64,000 nucleotides of DNA from Halofilum ochraceum (lineage in GTDB: Bacteria; Pseudomonadota; Gammaproteobacteria; XJ16; Halofilaceae): assembly GCF_001614315.2 (NCBI RefSeq), contig NZ_LVEG02000004.1, positions 186,001-250,000 of the forward strand, written 5' to 3'. A program made the translations under genes and the position numbers. Numbering within the stretch: the stretch's first letter is position 1; every line of letters starts with the position of its first letter. The notes beneath the pieces are model-generated. The model saw only the letters and a list, made by a program, of their open reading frames with translations. It ran no database searches and was not told the origin of the DNA. Positions 1 to 7,537 of this stretch are shown piece by piece.

Positions 1-230
1 TCGCGGAAAGGGCTGTCCGGAGGCAGACGTTCCATCAGGCCTTCGGGCAGATTGCCCGACCCCCGCTCGACGGTCTGGGTGGTCGCAATGTGCACGACCG
101 CGCTGCGGTTGGTCTCCACGATCTGCGTGAAATCGGGCACCCGGTCTGCGGCGCTCGCGGGTGCCGTGGCGCCGAGGAGAAGGGCCACACCAAGTATGGC
201 CGGAGTGAGCATCGGAATTTGCGTCCGCAT
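1..230 (-). CDS. DegP/DegQ/MucD-type periplasmic serine endoprotease, N-terminal part
   Basis: Only the first 76 residues are in the window; the gene runs off the left edge. They show a signal peptide (Met-Arg start, hydrophobic run ILGVALLLGA, Ala-rich cleavage region ending ASAA) and then the mature start typical of Do-family proteases: VPDFTQIVE followed by SAVVHIATTQ. The family degrades or refolds misfolded envelope proteins using a His-Asp-Ser triad and PDZ domains, all of which would lie outside the window. ATG at 228-230 is preceded by GGGAG about 12 bases upstream. Family membership is well supported; which paralogue it is cannot be told from this fragment. Confidence 0.85.
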   Translation of the reverse strand, partial: MRTQIPMLTPAILGVALLLGATAPASAADRVPDFTQIVETNRSAVVHIATTQTVERGSGNLPEGLMERLPPDSPFR

Positions 231-366
231 CCTCGAAAATCTCCCGTGTTGTCAGTCAAAAAGGGCGTTTCGCATACAGGCCATTGTCCAGCGTGGCGCT
301 TTCCGCGGCCTGTCCGCGGTATTACCGGTTGTTCATCATGCGCCCTGCATCGCAGCGGCAGAGTAT

Positions 367-813
367 TCAGCGCTCGCGCTCGATCAGCTGTTTGATATTG
401 GTGACCGCGTTTTCGCTGCCCTCATGGACAGCCTTGCGGATCAGGCGCTCGAATGGCCGCATGTACATCTCCAGCCGCTGCAGCTCGAAGGTGAAGTCGA
501 GGCGGCAGCGCGCGGGCCCCAGCGGCTCGAACACGTACTCGATGACGAAGGCCGGCCGGTCGACGCCCTCGAAGCGGACACGCCGATACGGTTCCATTTT
601 CGTGACGCGGAACACGGTTTCGCTGCGCCGGCCGCGGTCCATGCGGACCTGTCGCGCCCGCATGCCCGCTTGTACCGCGTTGCCGTCGAGTGGTTCAAGC
701 TCGCGCACCTCGGGCGACCAGCGCGGATAGTTGTCGAAGAACTCGACGGCGACGAACTCGAAGACGGTCGTGAGCGGCCGTTCAATCTCCCTGCTGACCT
801 GCGCCTGCACCAT
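367..813 (-). CDS. SRPBCC-family (START/polyketide cyclase-like) protein
   Basis: A 148-residue protein without signal peptide or membrane segment. The start VSREIERPLTTVFEFV, then NYPRWSPEV, and a C-terminal long helix (FERLIRKAVHEG...) are the usual signature of SRPBCC ligand-binding proteins, in which a curved beta sheet wraps a long C-terminal helix around a hydrophobic pocket. Ligand and reaction are unknown. The frame is open further upstream, but the residues before ATG 811-813 are low-complexity Arg/Pro/Ser with no homologous look, so this start was chosen. It lies upstream of the DegP-type gene on the same strand with a 136-base gap, so co-transcription is possible. Confidence 0.8.
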   Translation of the reverse strand: MVQAQVSREIERPLTTVFEFVAVEFFDNYPRWSPEVRELEPLDGNAVQAGMRARQVRMDRGRRSETVFRVTKMEPYRRVRFEGVDRPAFVIEYVFEPLGPARCRLDFTFELQRLEMYMRPFERLIRKAVHEGSENAVTNIKQLIERER

Positions 814-1022
814 ATCGGTTCCGTTACCCGTGTCGCGCGCGGGTAGCGGCACGCGTGAACGCCGGACACGTTGGCAGGGTGAGCGAGAGGGCGGCCACGG
901 GCGGCCGCGGGTGGGCGAGCAGAGGTTCCATGATCGACTTCCGGGAACGGATGATCCGGTCGTCATCGTACGGCCTGCGCGGGTGTGCAAGCCAATCCGT
1001 GTGATGAATGCACGCACCCGCC

Positions 1023-1052
1023 GATGGCGCCGCGGGGCCCCGCGGCGCCATC
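1023..1052. repeat. Perfect 30-bp GC-rich palindrome
   Basis: Bases 1023-1052 read the same on both strands (GATGGCGCCGCGGGG and its complement). The palindrome lies 11 bases beyond the stop codon of the DUF4168 gene and could fold into a strong hairpin at the end of its leftward transcript. No run of T follows on either strand, so it is not a standard intrinsic terminator; it may protect or attenuate the transcript. Confidence 0.6.
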
Positions 1053-1063
1053 CCGCCAGCGAT

Positions 1064-1489
1064 TCAGCCGGAGTTGTCGCGCTTCTCCTGCATCATGCTC
1101 TGCAGTTTCGAGCGCAGTTCCTTGTCGTTGTTCAGCTTCTTGCCGATCCGACGGTACTCGGCGATCTCGAGGCCCTCGTCGCGGATCGCGCTGACCATTG
1201 CCTGTTGCCCTTCCTTGCGCAGCTGCTGCTGCTTCGACTTGTCTTCCGCCTGCTGCATCTTCTGGCCGTATTCGGCGCGAACGGTCTGCAGCTGGCCATA
1301 GGCGGCCGCGAACTTCTCGAGATCCGCCTCCGTCACGGGCTCGTTCGAGGCGGCGGCATCGGACTGGCCACTGGCGTTTCCGGACTGGGCGGAGCCCTCG
1401 CTGTCGGCCGCGCTGACCATGGTCGCGGGCGCGAACGCCAGCAGGAGCGCGAGTGCGATGGCGCTGTTGAGCCGAGTCACGTTGTTCAT
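1064..1489 (-). CDS. DUF4168 domain secreted protein
   Basis: A 141-residue exported protein: signal peptide at 1-28 (IALALLLAF core, cleavage after VSA), a Ser/Ala/Glu-rich linker, then a helical domain from about residue 52 (VTEADLEKFAAAYGQL...) through MVSAIRDEGLEIAEYRRIGKKLNND. This alternation of an ATP-free helical pair with an E-G-L-x-x-x-E-Y motif is the DUF4168 signature. Function is not known for the family. About 100 bases upstream of its ATG is a 30-bp element (1586-1615) also found before two small-RNA candidates further right, suggesting shared control. Confidence 0.85.
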   Translation of the reverse strand: MNNVTRLNSAIALALLLAFAPATMVSAADSEGSAQSGNASGQSDAAASNEPVTEADLEKFAAAYGQLQTVRAEYGQKMQQAEDKSKQQQLRKEGQQAMVSAIRDEGLEIAEYRRIGKKLNNDKELRSKLQSMMQEKRDNSG

Positions 1490-1585
1490 ACGATTTCCCC
1501 TGTGGTTTTCTTCGGTCTGTGCAGTAGTCAGGCGACCCTTGTGACGGTCGCAAGATCGTCCACCCTGAAGGCCATCACCTTTACG

Positions 1586-1615
1586 GGTCCTGTGCGGCGT
1601 ATTACAGGATGTTCA
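1586..1615 (-). promoter_or_regulatory. Shared upstream element, copy C (before DUF4168 gene)
   Basis: Read on the minus strand this is TGAAC, five bases, GTAATAC, five bases, ACAGGACC. The same three blocks with identical spacing occur at 1772-1801 and 1941-1970. The element lies 97 bases upstream of the DUF4168 start. It could be an alternative-sigma promoter (AAC core near -35) or a bipartite operator; sequence alone does not decide. Confidence 0.55.
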
Positions 1616-1650
1616 TCCGATCCCGCACGGTGTCACTGCCACGCGGGTAC

Positions 1651-1678
1651 AAAAAAAGAGCCGCAGCGAGTGCGGCTC
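1651..1678 (-). terminator. Intrinsic terminator of sRNA candidate B
   Basis: Minus-strand stem GAGCCGCA/TGCGGCTC (1671-1678 with 1658-1665), five-base loop, followed directly by seven T (A run at 1651-1657 on the plus strand). The stem is identical to that of the terminator at 1825-1852; only the loop differs. Confidence 0.85.
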
Positions 1679-1765
1679 CAGGGGGGGAGGGACCTACCTG
1701 ATTGCTATCGACCGTACGGGGGGATGGTCCGTCGTTCGATGGCGGGGATTATGCCCGCGCCCGAG
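1651..1765 (-). ncRNA. Candidate small RNA B (C-rich, tandem paralogue of A)
   Basis: No protein-coding frame with a usable start is seen. On the minus strand the region has, in order: the shared upstream element (1772-1801), a hairpin pairing TCGATGG-side bases 1736-1742 with 1705-1711, a single-stranded C-rich stretch (complement of 1681-1691, CCCTCCCCCCC), and an intrinsic terminator at 1651-1678. About 70 percent of positions match candidate A base for base by eye, with the hairpin and terminator stems kept. The C-rich stretch could pair with Shine-Dalgarno sequences. The 5' end is estimated from the upstream element and is uncertain by several bases. Confidence 0.55.
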
Positions 1766-1771
1766 TGAACC

Positions 1772-1801
1772 GGTCCTGTCCGTAGCGTTACGTGCAGTTC
1801 A
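1772..1801 (-). promoter_or_regulatory. Shared upstream element, copy B
   Basis: Minus strand: TGAAC, five bases, GTAACGC, five bases, ACAGGACC. Block order and spacing are the same as in copies A and C. A 16-bp palindrome ATGGATGGCCATCCAT (1801-1816) abuts its upstream edge; this palindrome is not present at the other copies. Confidence 0.55.
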
Positions 1802-1824
1802 TGGATGGCCATCCATTCCCGGTC

Positions 1825-1852
1825 AAAAAAAGAGCCGCAGGTTATGCGGCTC
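1825..1852 (-). terminator. Intrinsic terminator of sRNA candidate A
   Basis: Minus-strand stem GAGCCGCA/TGCGGCTC, five-base loop, then seven T (A run at 1825-1831 on the plus strand). It may also end read-through from the Nudix gene. Confidence 0.85.
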
Positions 1853-1934
1853 GAATGGGGGAGGGGATTGCCTGATTGCCATCGACCGCACGGTACGTCC
1901 GTCGTTCGATGGGAGGCATTCTGCAGGCCACGGG
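1825..1934 (-). ncRNA. Candidate small RNA A (C-rich, tandem paralogue of B)
   Basis: Same architecture as candidate B: shared element at 1941-1970, a hairpin joining 1906-1912 and 1879-1885 with an inner ACGG/CCGT stem, a conserved single-stranded GCAATCAGG, a C-rich stretch complementary to GGGGGAGGGG (1857-1866), and an intrinsic terminator at 1825-1852. A 25-codon frame starting with ATG exists in A but B lacks the ATG and the frame is interrupted, so a non-coding role is favoured. It also lies 65 bases beyond the end of the Nudix gene, so it could alternatively be processed from that gene's 3' UTR. Confidence 0.55.
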
Positions 1935-1940
1935 TGAAGT

Positions 1941-1970
1941 GGTCCTGTAGAAGGTGTTACGCGGTGTTCA
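1941..1970 (-). promoter_or_regulatory. Shared upstream element, copy A
   Basis: Minus strand: TGAAC, five bases, GTAACAC, five bases, ACAGGACC. If ACAGGACC is near -10, transcription would start around 1934, giving a transcript of about 110 bases ending in the terminator at 1825. Confidence 0.55.
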
Positions 1971-1999
1971 CGAGCAGATGTCGGAGCGGTACGCCGGCG

Positions 2000-2524
2000 T
2001 TACGACGACCACGGCGGGTCCGCGAGCCTTGGCAGCAGTGGTTCCAGAATCCGCCACGTCGCGCCCCAGATCCGGATCGGCCCCACACGCAGACACGGCC
2101 ATTCGCCGCGGTCGGGGAGTCCGGGGGCGGTGATACGTTCGTGGCGCCGCGCTTCGGGGCGCAGCAGATCGGCCACCGGCAGTTCGATGATGTCTTCCAC
2201 CTCGCCGGGTTCCGGCCGCCAGTACGCGGGGCGTTCGATGCGGGCGAGAAACGGATGGATACGGAAGCCGGTCGTGAATGTGTGGACCGGCGGCAGGGAT
2301 TCCAGCAGCGTGATGCCCTCGGCCGCAGTCCCCGTTTCCTCGACCGTCTCGCGGATGGCTGTCGCCGCCAGCGTGGCGTCACCCGGTTCCCGCTTGCCGC
2401 CCGGCAGCGCAATCTGACCGGCGTGAGCGCCACGGTCGACGCGCCGGATCAGCAAGAGTCGCAGTGCCCCGTCCGGGCCGGCGAACAGCGGTACGAGCAC
2501 GGCGGATTCGACGGTGCGGGGCAT
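2000..2524 (-). CDS. Nudix hydrolase, NudL/CoA pyrophosphatase type
   Basis: A 174-residue cytosolic protein with a complete Nudix box (GGKREPGD...RETVEETG; the RExxEE core binds the metal). The preceding LLLIRRVDRGAHAGQIALPGG matches the UPF0035-type motif that marks CoA pyrophosphatases of the NudL/YeaB group, which split CoA and derivatives into 3',5'-ADP and acyl-phosphopantetheine. The start ATG 2522-2524 (MPRTVESAVLVPL) has no clear Shine-Dalgarno. It lies 61 bases downstream of the ATPase gene on the same strand, so they may share a transcript. Confidence 0.85.
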   Translation of the reverse strand: MPRTVESAVLVPLFAGPDGALRLLLIRRVDRGAHAGQIALPGGKREPGDATLAATAIRETVEETGTAAEGITLLESLPPVHTFTTGFRIHPFLARIERPAYWRPEPGEVEDIIELPVADLLRPEARRHERITAPGLPDRGEWPCLRVGPIRIWGATWRILEPLLPRLADPPWSS

Positions 2525-2585
2525 CGGGCGAGCGGGTGGTTCGGTCAGGTCGTGGACCCAAGCATAGCAGTCCGGGTTCCGGGGC

Positions 2586-4262
2586 TCAGTGCTCCGGGTC
2601 GCCCGGCTGTTCGAGGCGTGCGCCGCGCAGGCGGCTGAGCGCGGCCACCACCTCGGCGGTCCGGGGCAGCGCGAGGTCGCCATCCGGATGCCTCGATATG
2701 CGTTCCCAGCCCGCGAGGAGTCGGTCGGCGATCCACGCAGGCGGGTCATCGACGCGGTGGGATTCGTCCCCCAGCTGTGCCAGCAGCAGGCCGATCGTGC
2801 GTACCTGCGAGGGGTCGACGATCTGTTCGACGGCGCGCAGATCGATATCGCCGCGGCCGAAGACCAGCGTATCGCGTCCGCGTGCCTGCATTTTCCGCTT
2901 GCCGTTGCGCGTTTCCGCGCTCACGGAGCCCGGATCCAGTCGGCGGGTCGCCGGCCGGGCCAGCGGACCGGCATGCTCCTCGCGCCGGCCGGTCACGTGT
3001 TCGGCGGCGATCGCGTGGGCGCGCGTCGTGACATCGTACGGCCGGTACGCGTTCATCTCGATCACGGTGTCGGCGCAGTCGAAATAATCCCCCGAGCCGC
3101 CCATGACCAGCAGGGTCGATACGCCCAGCTCGTCGCGCAGCTGGCGGATCCGATCGACAAACGGGGTGATCGGTTCGTGGTCCTTGGCCACGAGCGCCTG
3201 CATGCGCTCATCGCGGATCATGAAATTGGTCGCGGAGGTGTCCTCGTCGACCAGCAGCGTGTTGGCGCCGGCCTCGAGCGCCTCCTGCAGTGCCGCCGCC
3301 TGGCTCGTGGATCCGGAGGCGAGCTCCGTGCTGAACGCCGTGGTCGACTTGCCGTAGGGCAGATTTTTGATGAACGGCGACAGGTCGGCGCCGGCGACCG
3401 GGCGGCCATCCTCGGCCCGGATCTTGACCGCGGCCGGGTCGGCCACGACGCGCTCGCGGCCGTCGCCGGGGATATGGTCGTACACGCCGAGTTCGAGCGC
3501 CGTGAGCAGGGTGGACTTGCCATGGAAGCCGCCACCCACGATCAGTGTAATCCCGCGGGGGATGCCCATGCCGGTGACCGGGCCGGCGTTCGGCACCCGC
3601 AGCGTGACTTGCCGTTCGGCTGGTGCCGCAAAGGCGATCCCGTCCTTCAGGGGGCGATCGTCGATCCCGCTTCGGCGCGGAAGCATCGCGCCCTCGCCGA
3701 CGAAAGCGACCAGCCCGTTGTCGGCCAGCTGGTCGCGCAGCGCGCACTGGTCCTCGACGGTCGCGCAATGCCCTTCCAGCCGGTCGCCGTCGAGGCATTC
3801 GTATTCGGCCGCGGCGCGCACGCAGTCAGGGAGGTATCGGCAGAGCAGATCGCGGGCGCGTTTGCCGCGGATACGCCGGCCGTTGGCCGGCAACTGCACG
3901 CGGAAACGCAGCTCGACGCCGTGCTCGGTGAACAGGCAGGCGGTGCGCTCGAGCACGCTCTGGGCGCCGGCGTCGATCCCGATCTCCTCGATCGACGCCG
4001 CCGCTGCCCGGAAACTCCGGGCGATGAAGTCGCGCGCGGCGCGTTCGCGGGCCTTGCCGTCCCGAGCGCTGGCCGGAATGGCGGCGCGGGCCCAGGGCAC
4101 GAACGCCCGCACCCGTGACGGGGCGGCGAACGGGTCCGCCTGAACATGATCGACGGACAGCGTGAAGCGCGGGAACTCGTGCACGCCCGCGATATCGTGG
4201 TACGCCTTGTAACCACGGCCATCGATCCGCTCGAGTGTCTGCTGCAGCTGTTTCGGGTCCAT
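2586..4262 (-). CDS. ABC-class P-loop ATPase of unknown role
   Basis: A 558-residue protein of the family annotated as predicted ABC-class ATPase. It begins QLQQTLERIDGRGYKAYHDIAG, carries a Walker A-like GGGFHGKSTLL, a signature-like stretch around STAFSTELASGSTSQAA, and a Walker B LLVDEDTSATNFMIRD. It has no membrane domain, so it is not a transporter by itself. The family is widespread but its function is not established; RNA- or repair-linked roles have been suggested for relatives. ATG 4260-4262 was chosen because everything upstream in frame looks non-coding. Length is normal for the family. Confidence 0.9.
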   Translation of the reverse strand: MDPKQLQQTLERIDGRGYKAYHDIAGVHEFPRFTLSVDHVQADPFAAPSRVRAFVPWARAAIPASARDGKARERAARDFIARSFRAAAASIEEIGIDAGAQSVLERTACLFTEHGVELRFRVQLPANGRRIRGKRARDLLCRYLPDCVRAAAEYECLDGDRLEGHCATVEDQCALRDQLADNGLVAFVGEGAMLPRRSGIDDRPLKDGIAFAAPAERQVTLRVPNAGPVTGMGIPRGITLIVGGGFHGKSTLLTALELGVYDHIPGDGRERVVADPAAVKIRAEDGRPVAGADLSPFIKNLPYGKSTTAFSTELASGSTSQAAALQEALEAGANTLLVDEDTSATNFMIRDERMQALVAKDHEPITPFVDRIRQLRDELGVSTLLVMGGSGDYFDCADTVIEMNAYRPYDVTTRAHAIAAEHVTGRREEHAGPLARPATRRLDPGSVSAETRNGKRKMQARGRDTLVFGRGDIDLRAVEQIVDPSQVRTIGLLLAQLGDESHRVDDPPAWIADRLLAGWERISRHPDGDLALPRTAEVVAALSRLRGARLEQPGDPEH

Positions 4263-4526
4263 TGCCGACCGCCAACGCTCCGGGTTACGTAATGCTAGCG
4301 CACGCCGCAAGTACCCGGAGCGCATGCACGACCCCGAAGATCGGATTGATGCAGGTAGAGAGTCCCCCGAACGCGGGCAACGATCGGAATCCACCCGCAT
4401 CGGTCGCTGTAACCGGATCCCTCGGGGCACCGGGTCGATTCTTGATTAGCCTACAGCCCACAGGCCCGTTACAGTGCGGATACAGCTTGTCACCGGATCA
4501 CGCCACAGCGGTGAGGGGAGTCCACC

Positions 4527-5117
4527 ATGGAAACGGAGTATTGGGTCCTTTCGATTATCGCCATCGTGCTCGCCCTGGTGGCGGGCTTTATCGGCGGTCG
4601 CATGTCGGCGCCCCGGCAGCGCCGGGTGGAGGCGATGGAGCAGGAGCGGGATGCCGCCCGCGAGGAGGCCGAAGCCGTCCGCGCGGAGGTGAACCGCCAT
4701 TTCGAGGAGAGTGCGCGCATGTTCGGCAAGCTCGCCTCGGATTACCGCACGTTCTTCCAGCAGTTCGCGCAGACCGCGCAGAATCTCGGGCTTTCCGAGG
4801 GGCGTGCCCGTGAGCTTCTGGAAGAGGCCGATCCGAATCTCATCGCCCGTCAGGCGGGGGGGTCCGGTAACCCGGCGGCGGACGCTGCGCAAGCGGATAC
4901 CGCTACGGCCGGCCCGCGCGCGCAGGGGGGCGGCGAAACCGAAGCGCCTCCGACGGAATCGACGACGACCGCGGGAACGGATGAAGCACCGTCGCCCGCG
5001 GATACGGACGAGCCATCCGGCGATGCCGGGGGGCAGGCCGCGAGCGGGCCCCCGGGCACGGGGGAAGGCGACGAGGCCCCCACGGATTCCGACGCGGAAC
5101 GCGACCGACGCGGGTAA
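4527..5117 (+). CDS. YhcB/ZapG-like (DUF1043) inner-membrane protein
   Basis: A 196-residue protein with an N-terminal membrane helix (WVLSIIAIVLALVAGFIGG, about 6-24), a charged coiled coil (RVEAMEQERDAAREEAEAVRAEVNRHFEESARMFGKLASDYRTFFQQ is the conserved DUF1043 core, split here by description) and a long disordered acidic, Ala/Thr/Gly-rich tail from about residue 110. In Escherichia coli the homologue links envelope growth and division. The tail is much longer and more acidic than in enterics. GTGAGGGGAG lies upstream of ATG 4527. Divergent from the ATPase gene; 264 bases separate them with no feature I could identify. Confidence 0.85.
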   Translation: METEYWVLSIIAIVLALVAGFIGGRMSAPRQRRVEAMEQERDAAREEAEAVRAEVNRHFEESARMFGKLASDYRTFFQQFAQTAQNLGLSEGRARELLEEADPNLIARQAGGSGNPAADAAQADTATAGPRAQGGGETEAPPTESTTTAGTDEAPSPADTDEPSGDAGGQAASGPPGTGEGDEAPTDSDAERDRRG

Positions 5118-5162
5118 CCGGTGCCGGGTGATGCCCACCCGGGCCGGCTCAGTCGACCCGGG

Positions 5163-5489
5163 TCAGGTCAGCACCAGCTCCGACAGCATCCAGCCGCCGA
5201 CCACGCCGATGTTCAGTGCCCAGATGAATGTCAGGAAGCGCGCCGCATCGCCCCACATGGGGTTGCCGACGTTGCGCGCGCACATCCACACGGATGTAAG
5301 AATCCACGTGGTGTAAGGCACCATCACGACGGCGGAGGCGAAGAACAGCGTCCACGTGACGCCGATGTTCTGCAGGGCGGTGTAGAACACGCCGAACAGG
5401 ATCCAGCTGCCGACAACGCCCCAGAGCCAGAAGACGGACCACAGGCGCCCTTCGCCCCTGAGGTTCCGTTTGACGACGTTATCCATCAT
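5163..5489 (-). CDS. Small integral membrane protein, function unknown
   Basis: A 108-residue protein with three membrane segments, around residues 16-38 (VFWLWGVVGSWILFGVFYTAL), 46-66 (TLFFASAVVMVPYTTWILTSV) and 80-103 (FLTFIWALNIGVVGGWMLSELV), and a Cys in VWMCARN. I do not recognise a named family. The start is firm: GGAGG sits seven bases before ATG 5487-5489 (a second ATG follows directly). Convergent with the ZapG-like gene and divergent from the bactofilin gene. Confidence 0.8.
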   Translation of the reverse strand: MMDNVVKRNLRGEGRLWSVFWLWGVVGSWILFGVFYTALQNIGVTWTLFFASAVVMVPYTTWILTSVWMCARNVGNPMWGDAARFLTFIWALNIGVVGGWMLSELVLT

Positions 5490-5626
5490 CGTCGACCTCC
5501 TTTCACGGCGACCGCGCCGTGGGTTCCCAGTATGACCCACTGGCCGCAGGCGCACCACGGTGGCGCGCGACCGCCGGGACTACTAACCTGTGCGGTCTGC
5601 CTTTACTGACGCGGAGCGATTGCGCC

Positions 5627-5998
5627 ATGTCCGACGACTTTCGCCATGCGAGCGATGCCGACGTCACCAGTATCATCGGGGTACGCGACCGCACCCGCGG
5701 CGACTGTCACGTCGGCGGCGGCCTGCGCGTGGACGGGGTGGTGCGGGGCAATGTGATCGCGTCGGGTGACGACGCGGCCCTGATCGTAAGCCCGAACGCA
5801 CGGGTCGAGGGGGATATCCACGTGGCCCGGGCGCGCGTTCAGGGCCATGTAACGGGAACGGTCACCGTCGACGGGCATGTCGATGTGCGCGCCGGTGCGG
5901 TGATCGAGGGCGATGTCCGCTATGGATCGATGGCGATCGAAACCGGGGCCTCGATTACCGGGACCCTGACCGCCCTGCGCATCGAGGAGGATGTCTGA
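5627..5998 (+). CDS. Bactofilin (CcmA/DUF583 family)
   Basis: A 123-residue protein made almost wholly of short beta repeats (GGGLRVDGVVRGNV, ALIVSPNARVEGDI, GHVTGTVTVDGHVDVRAGAVIEGDV), the right-handed beta-helix pattern of bactofilins. These polymerise without nucleotide into filaments used for cell-shape control and as scaffolds for wall enzymes. The short charged N-terminus before the core (to about residue 20) fits the family. ATG 5627 follows CGGAGCG. No M23 peptidase, a frequent partner, lies next to it. Confidence 0.88.
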   Translation: MSDDFRHASDADVTSIIGVRDRTRGDCHVGGGLRVDGVVRGNVIASGDDAALIVSPNARVEGDIHVARARVQGHVTGTVTVDGHVDVRAGAVIEGDVRYGSMAIETGASITGTLTALRIEEDV

Positions 5999-6024
5999 AG
6001 ACCGTAGCGCAGACCTGGCCGACG

Positions 6025-6264
6025 TCAGGTGTTGCGCTCCAGCCGCAGTTGCCCCTCTTCATCCAGCCGCAGTGAGCCGATCACCCGCCCCTCGTCGTCA
6101 CCGACGTCGAGCGGGCCGTGTTTGCCGAGGCGTTGTTGGATTGCGGCGTAGATGCTGTCAACGTCGGTATGCAATCGAGCCGCCGGGCGCCCCTCCTGGT
6201 AGGCCACGAGATCGCTTGCCTGCTGCCAGTCGAGGATGGGGGTGCCGCCCAGGTTCGTGGTCAT
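6025..6264 (-). CDS. Small hypothetical protein
   Basis: A 79-residue soluble protein (TPILDWQQASDLVAYQEGRP... ending GSLRLDEEGQLRLERNT), not assigned to any family. Composition is ordinary for a real gene (balanced acidic and basic residues, regular third-position GC). Its end is 27 bases from the bactofilin stop, convergent. The ATG at 6262-6264 lacks a good ribosome site, so the start and even the gene are less certain than its neighbours. Confidence 0.6.
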   Translation of the reverse strand: MTTNLGGTPILDWQQASDLVAYQEGRPAARLHTDVDSIYAAIQQRLGKHGPLDVGDDEGRVIGSLRLDEEGQLRLERNT

Positions 6265-6405
6265 GCGCTTGGTATCCGGCTCGGATCGTTGACGGTATCC
6301 TGGCAGCGCGGCGGGTTCGTTGCCACCAGGGGGCACGCGGGGCTGGGCCGGGTCCTGACGATGGCGGTATGCTGTCCCGGTATCCAGATCCCACAGGGGG
6401 AGAGC

Positions 6406-7503
6406 ATGCCGCGTACGCGATCCACCCTTGCCTTCTGTCTCCTTGGGCTTGTGCTCATGCCATGGCAGGCGGCCGCCGAGGTGCACACCGAGACCGTCGC
6501 CGATGGGCTCGAGCATCCCTGGGCCATGGCCTTCCTGCCCGATGGCCATGTCCTCGTCACGGAACGCTCCGGCGACCTGCTGCGCATCGACCCGGAAAAC
6601 GGCGAACGCGCGGCGATCGAAGGTGTGCCGGCCGTCGATGCCCGCAACCAGGGCGGTCTGCTCGACATCCAGCTGCATCCGGATTTCGCCGCCAACCGTC
6701 AGGTCTACCTCACCTGGTCCGGTGCATGCGGTGCGGGCAACGCGACCCATCTCGGACGCGGGCGCCTCGCCGGGGATCGCCTACGGGACTTCGAGACGCT
6801 GTTCGTCGCCACGCCCTGCGTCGACAGCACCAAGCATTTCGGTTCGCGTATCGTTTTCGACGGCGACGGGCACCTGTTCATGACCGTCGGCGAGCGTGGC
6901 GAACGCGATCGGTCCCAGGATATCGGCGATCACAACGGCTCGGTCCTGCGCCTGTTACCGGATGGCGGAATCCCGGCGGATAATCCCTTCGTCGACCGCG
7001 ACGACGCCGAGGCGGCGATCTACAGCTACGGCCACCGCAATCCCCAGGGGGCGGTACTCCATCCCGACACGGGGGCGCTTTGGATCCACGAACATGGCCC
7101 GCGCGGCGGCGACGAGATCAATCTGCCGGAACCGGGCGCCAATTTCGGTTGGCCGAAAACCACCTACGGCAAGGAATACTGGGGCCCGGAGATCGGCCCG
7201 GACCAACTCGAGGGCACCGTCCAGCCGATCCATTACTGGGTGCCATCGATCGCACCGTCGGGTATGGACTTCTACACGGGCGATCGCTTCCCCGAGTGGC
7301 GGGGCGATCTGTTCATCGGCGCGCTGGCGCTCACGCACCTGGCGCGGCTCGAGATGGACGGCACCGAGGTCGTGCGCGAGACGCAGCTTCTCGATGATCG
7401 CGGCTGGCGCATCCGCGACGTGCGCACCGGGCCGGACGGGTACCTGTACGTACTGACCGATGCCGCCAACGGGCGCGTGGTGCGCGTCGCGCCGGGCGAG
7501 TAA
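6406..7503 (+). CDS. PQQ-type soluble aldose sugar dehydrogenase (YliI/Asd family)
   Basis: A 365-residue exported protein with a Sec signal peptide (STLAFCLLGLVLMPWQAAAE). The mature part follows the six-bladed propeller pattern of glucose/sorbosone dehydrogenases: GLEHPWAMAFLPDGHVLVTERSG at the start, GGLLDIQLHPDF, KHFGSRIVFDGDGHLFMTVGERG, the PQQ/calcium-site stretches YSYGHRNPQG and EHGPRGGDEIN, and NFGWPKTTYG. It would oxidise aldoses in the periplasm with PQQ and pass electrons onward. No PQQ synthesis gene is in the window. GGGGGAGAG precedes ATG 6406. Confidence 0.88.
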   Translation: MPRTRSTLAFCLLGLVLMPWQAAAEVHTETVADGLEHPWAMAFLPDGHVLVTERSGDLLRIDPENGERAAIEGVPAVDARNQGGLLDIQLHPDFAANRQVYLTWSGACGAGNATHLGRGRLAGDRLRDFETLFVATPCVDSTKHFGSRIVFDGDGHLFMTVGERGERDRSQDIGDHNGSVLRLLPDGGIPADNPFVDRDDAEAAIYSYGHRNPQGAVLHPDTGALWIHEHGPRGGDEINLPEPGANFGWPKTTYGKEYWGPEIGPDQLEGTVQPIHYWVPSIAPSGMDFYTGDRFPEWRGDLFIGALALTHLARLEMDGTEVVRETQLLDDRGWRIRDVRTGPDGYLYVLTDAANGRVVRVAPGE

Positions 7504-7537
7504 TCAGGGGCGCAACCGGCAACCGCCAGGAGTCGCT

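Noticed and set aside
1023-1052. 30-bp palindrome as an intrinsic terminator
   Set aside because: No T run on either strand; listed as a palindrome only.
1835-1912. 25-codon frame (MPPIERRTYR...) inside sRNA candidate A
   Set aside because: Candidate B has no ATG and a broken frame while RNA stems are kept, so coding is not supported.
2589-4118. Long rightward frame across the ABC-class ATPase gene
   Set aside because: Antisense shadow; protein composition is improbable and the ATPase motifs are on the other strand.
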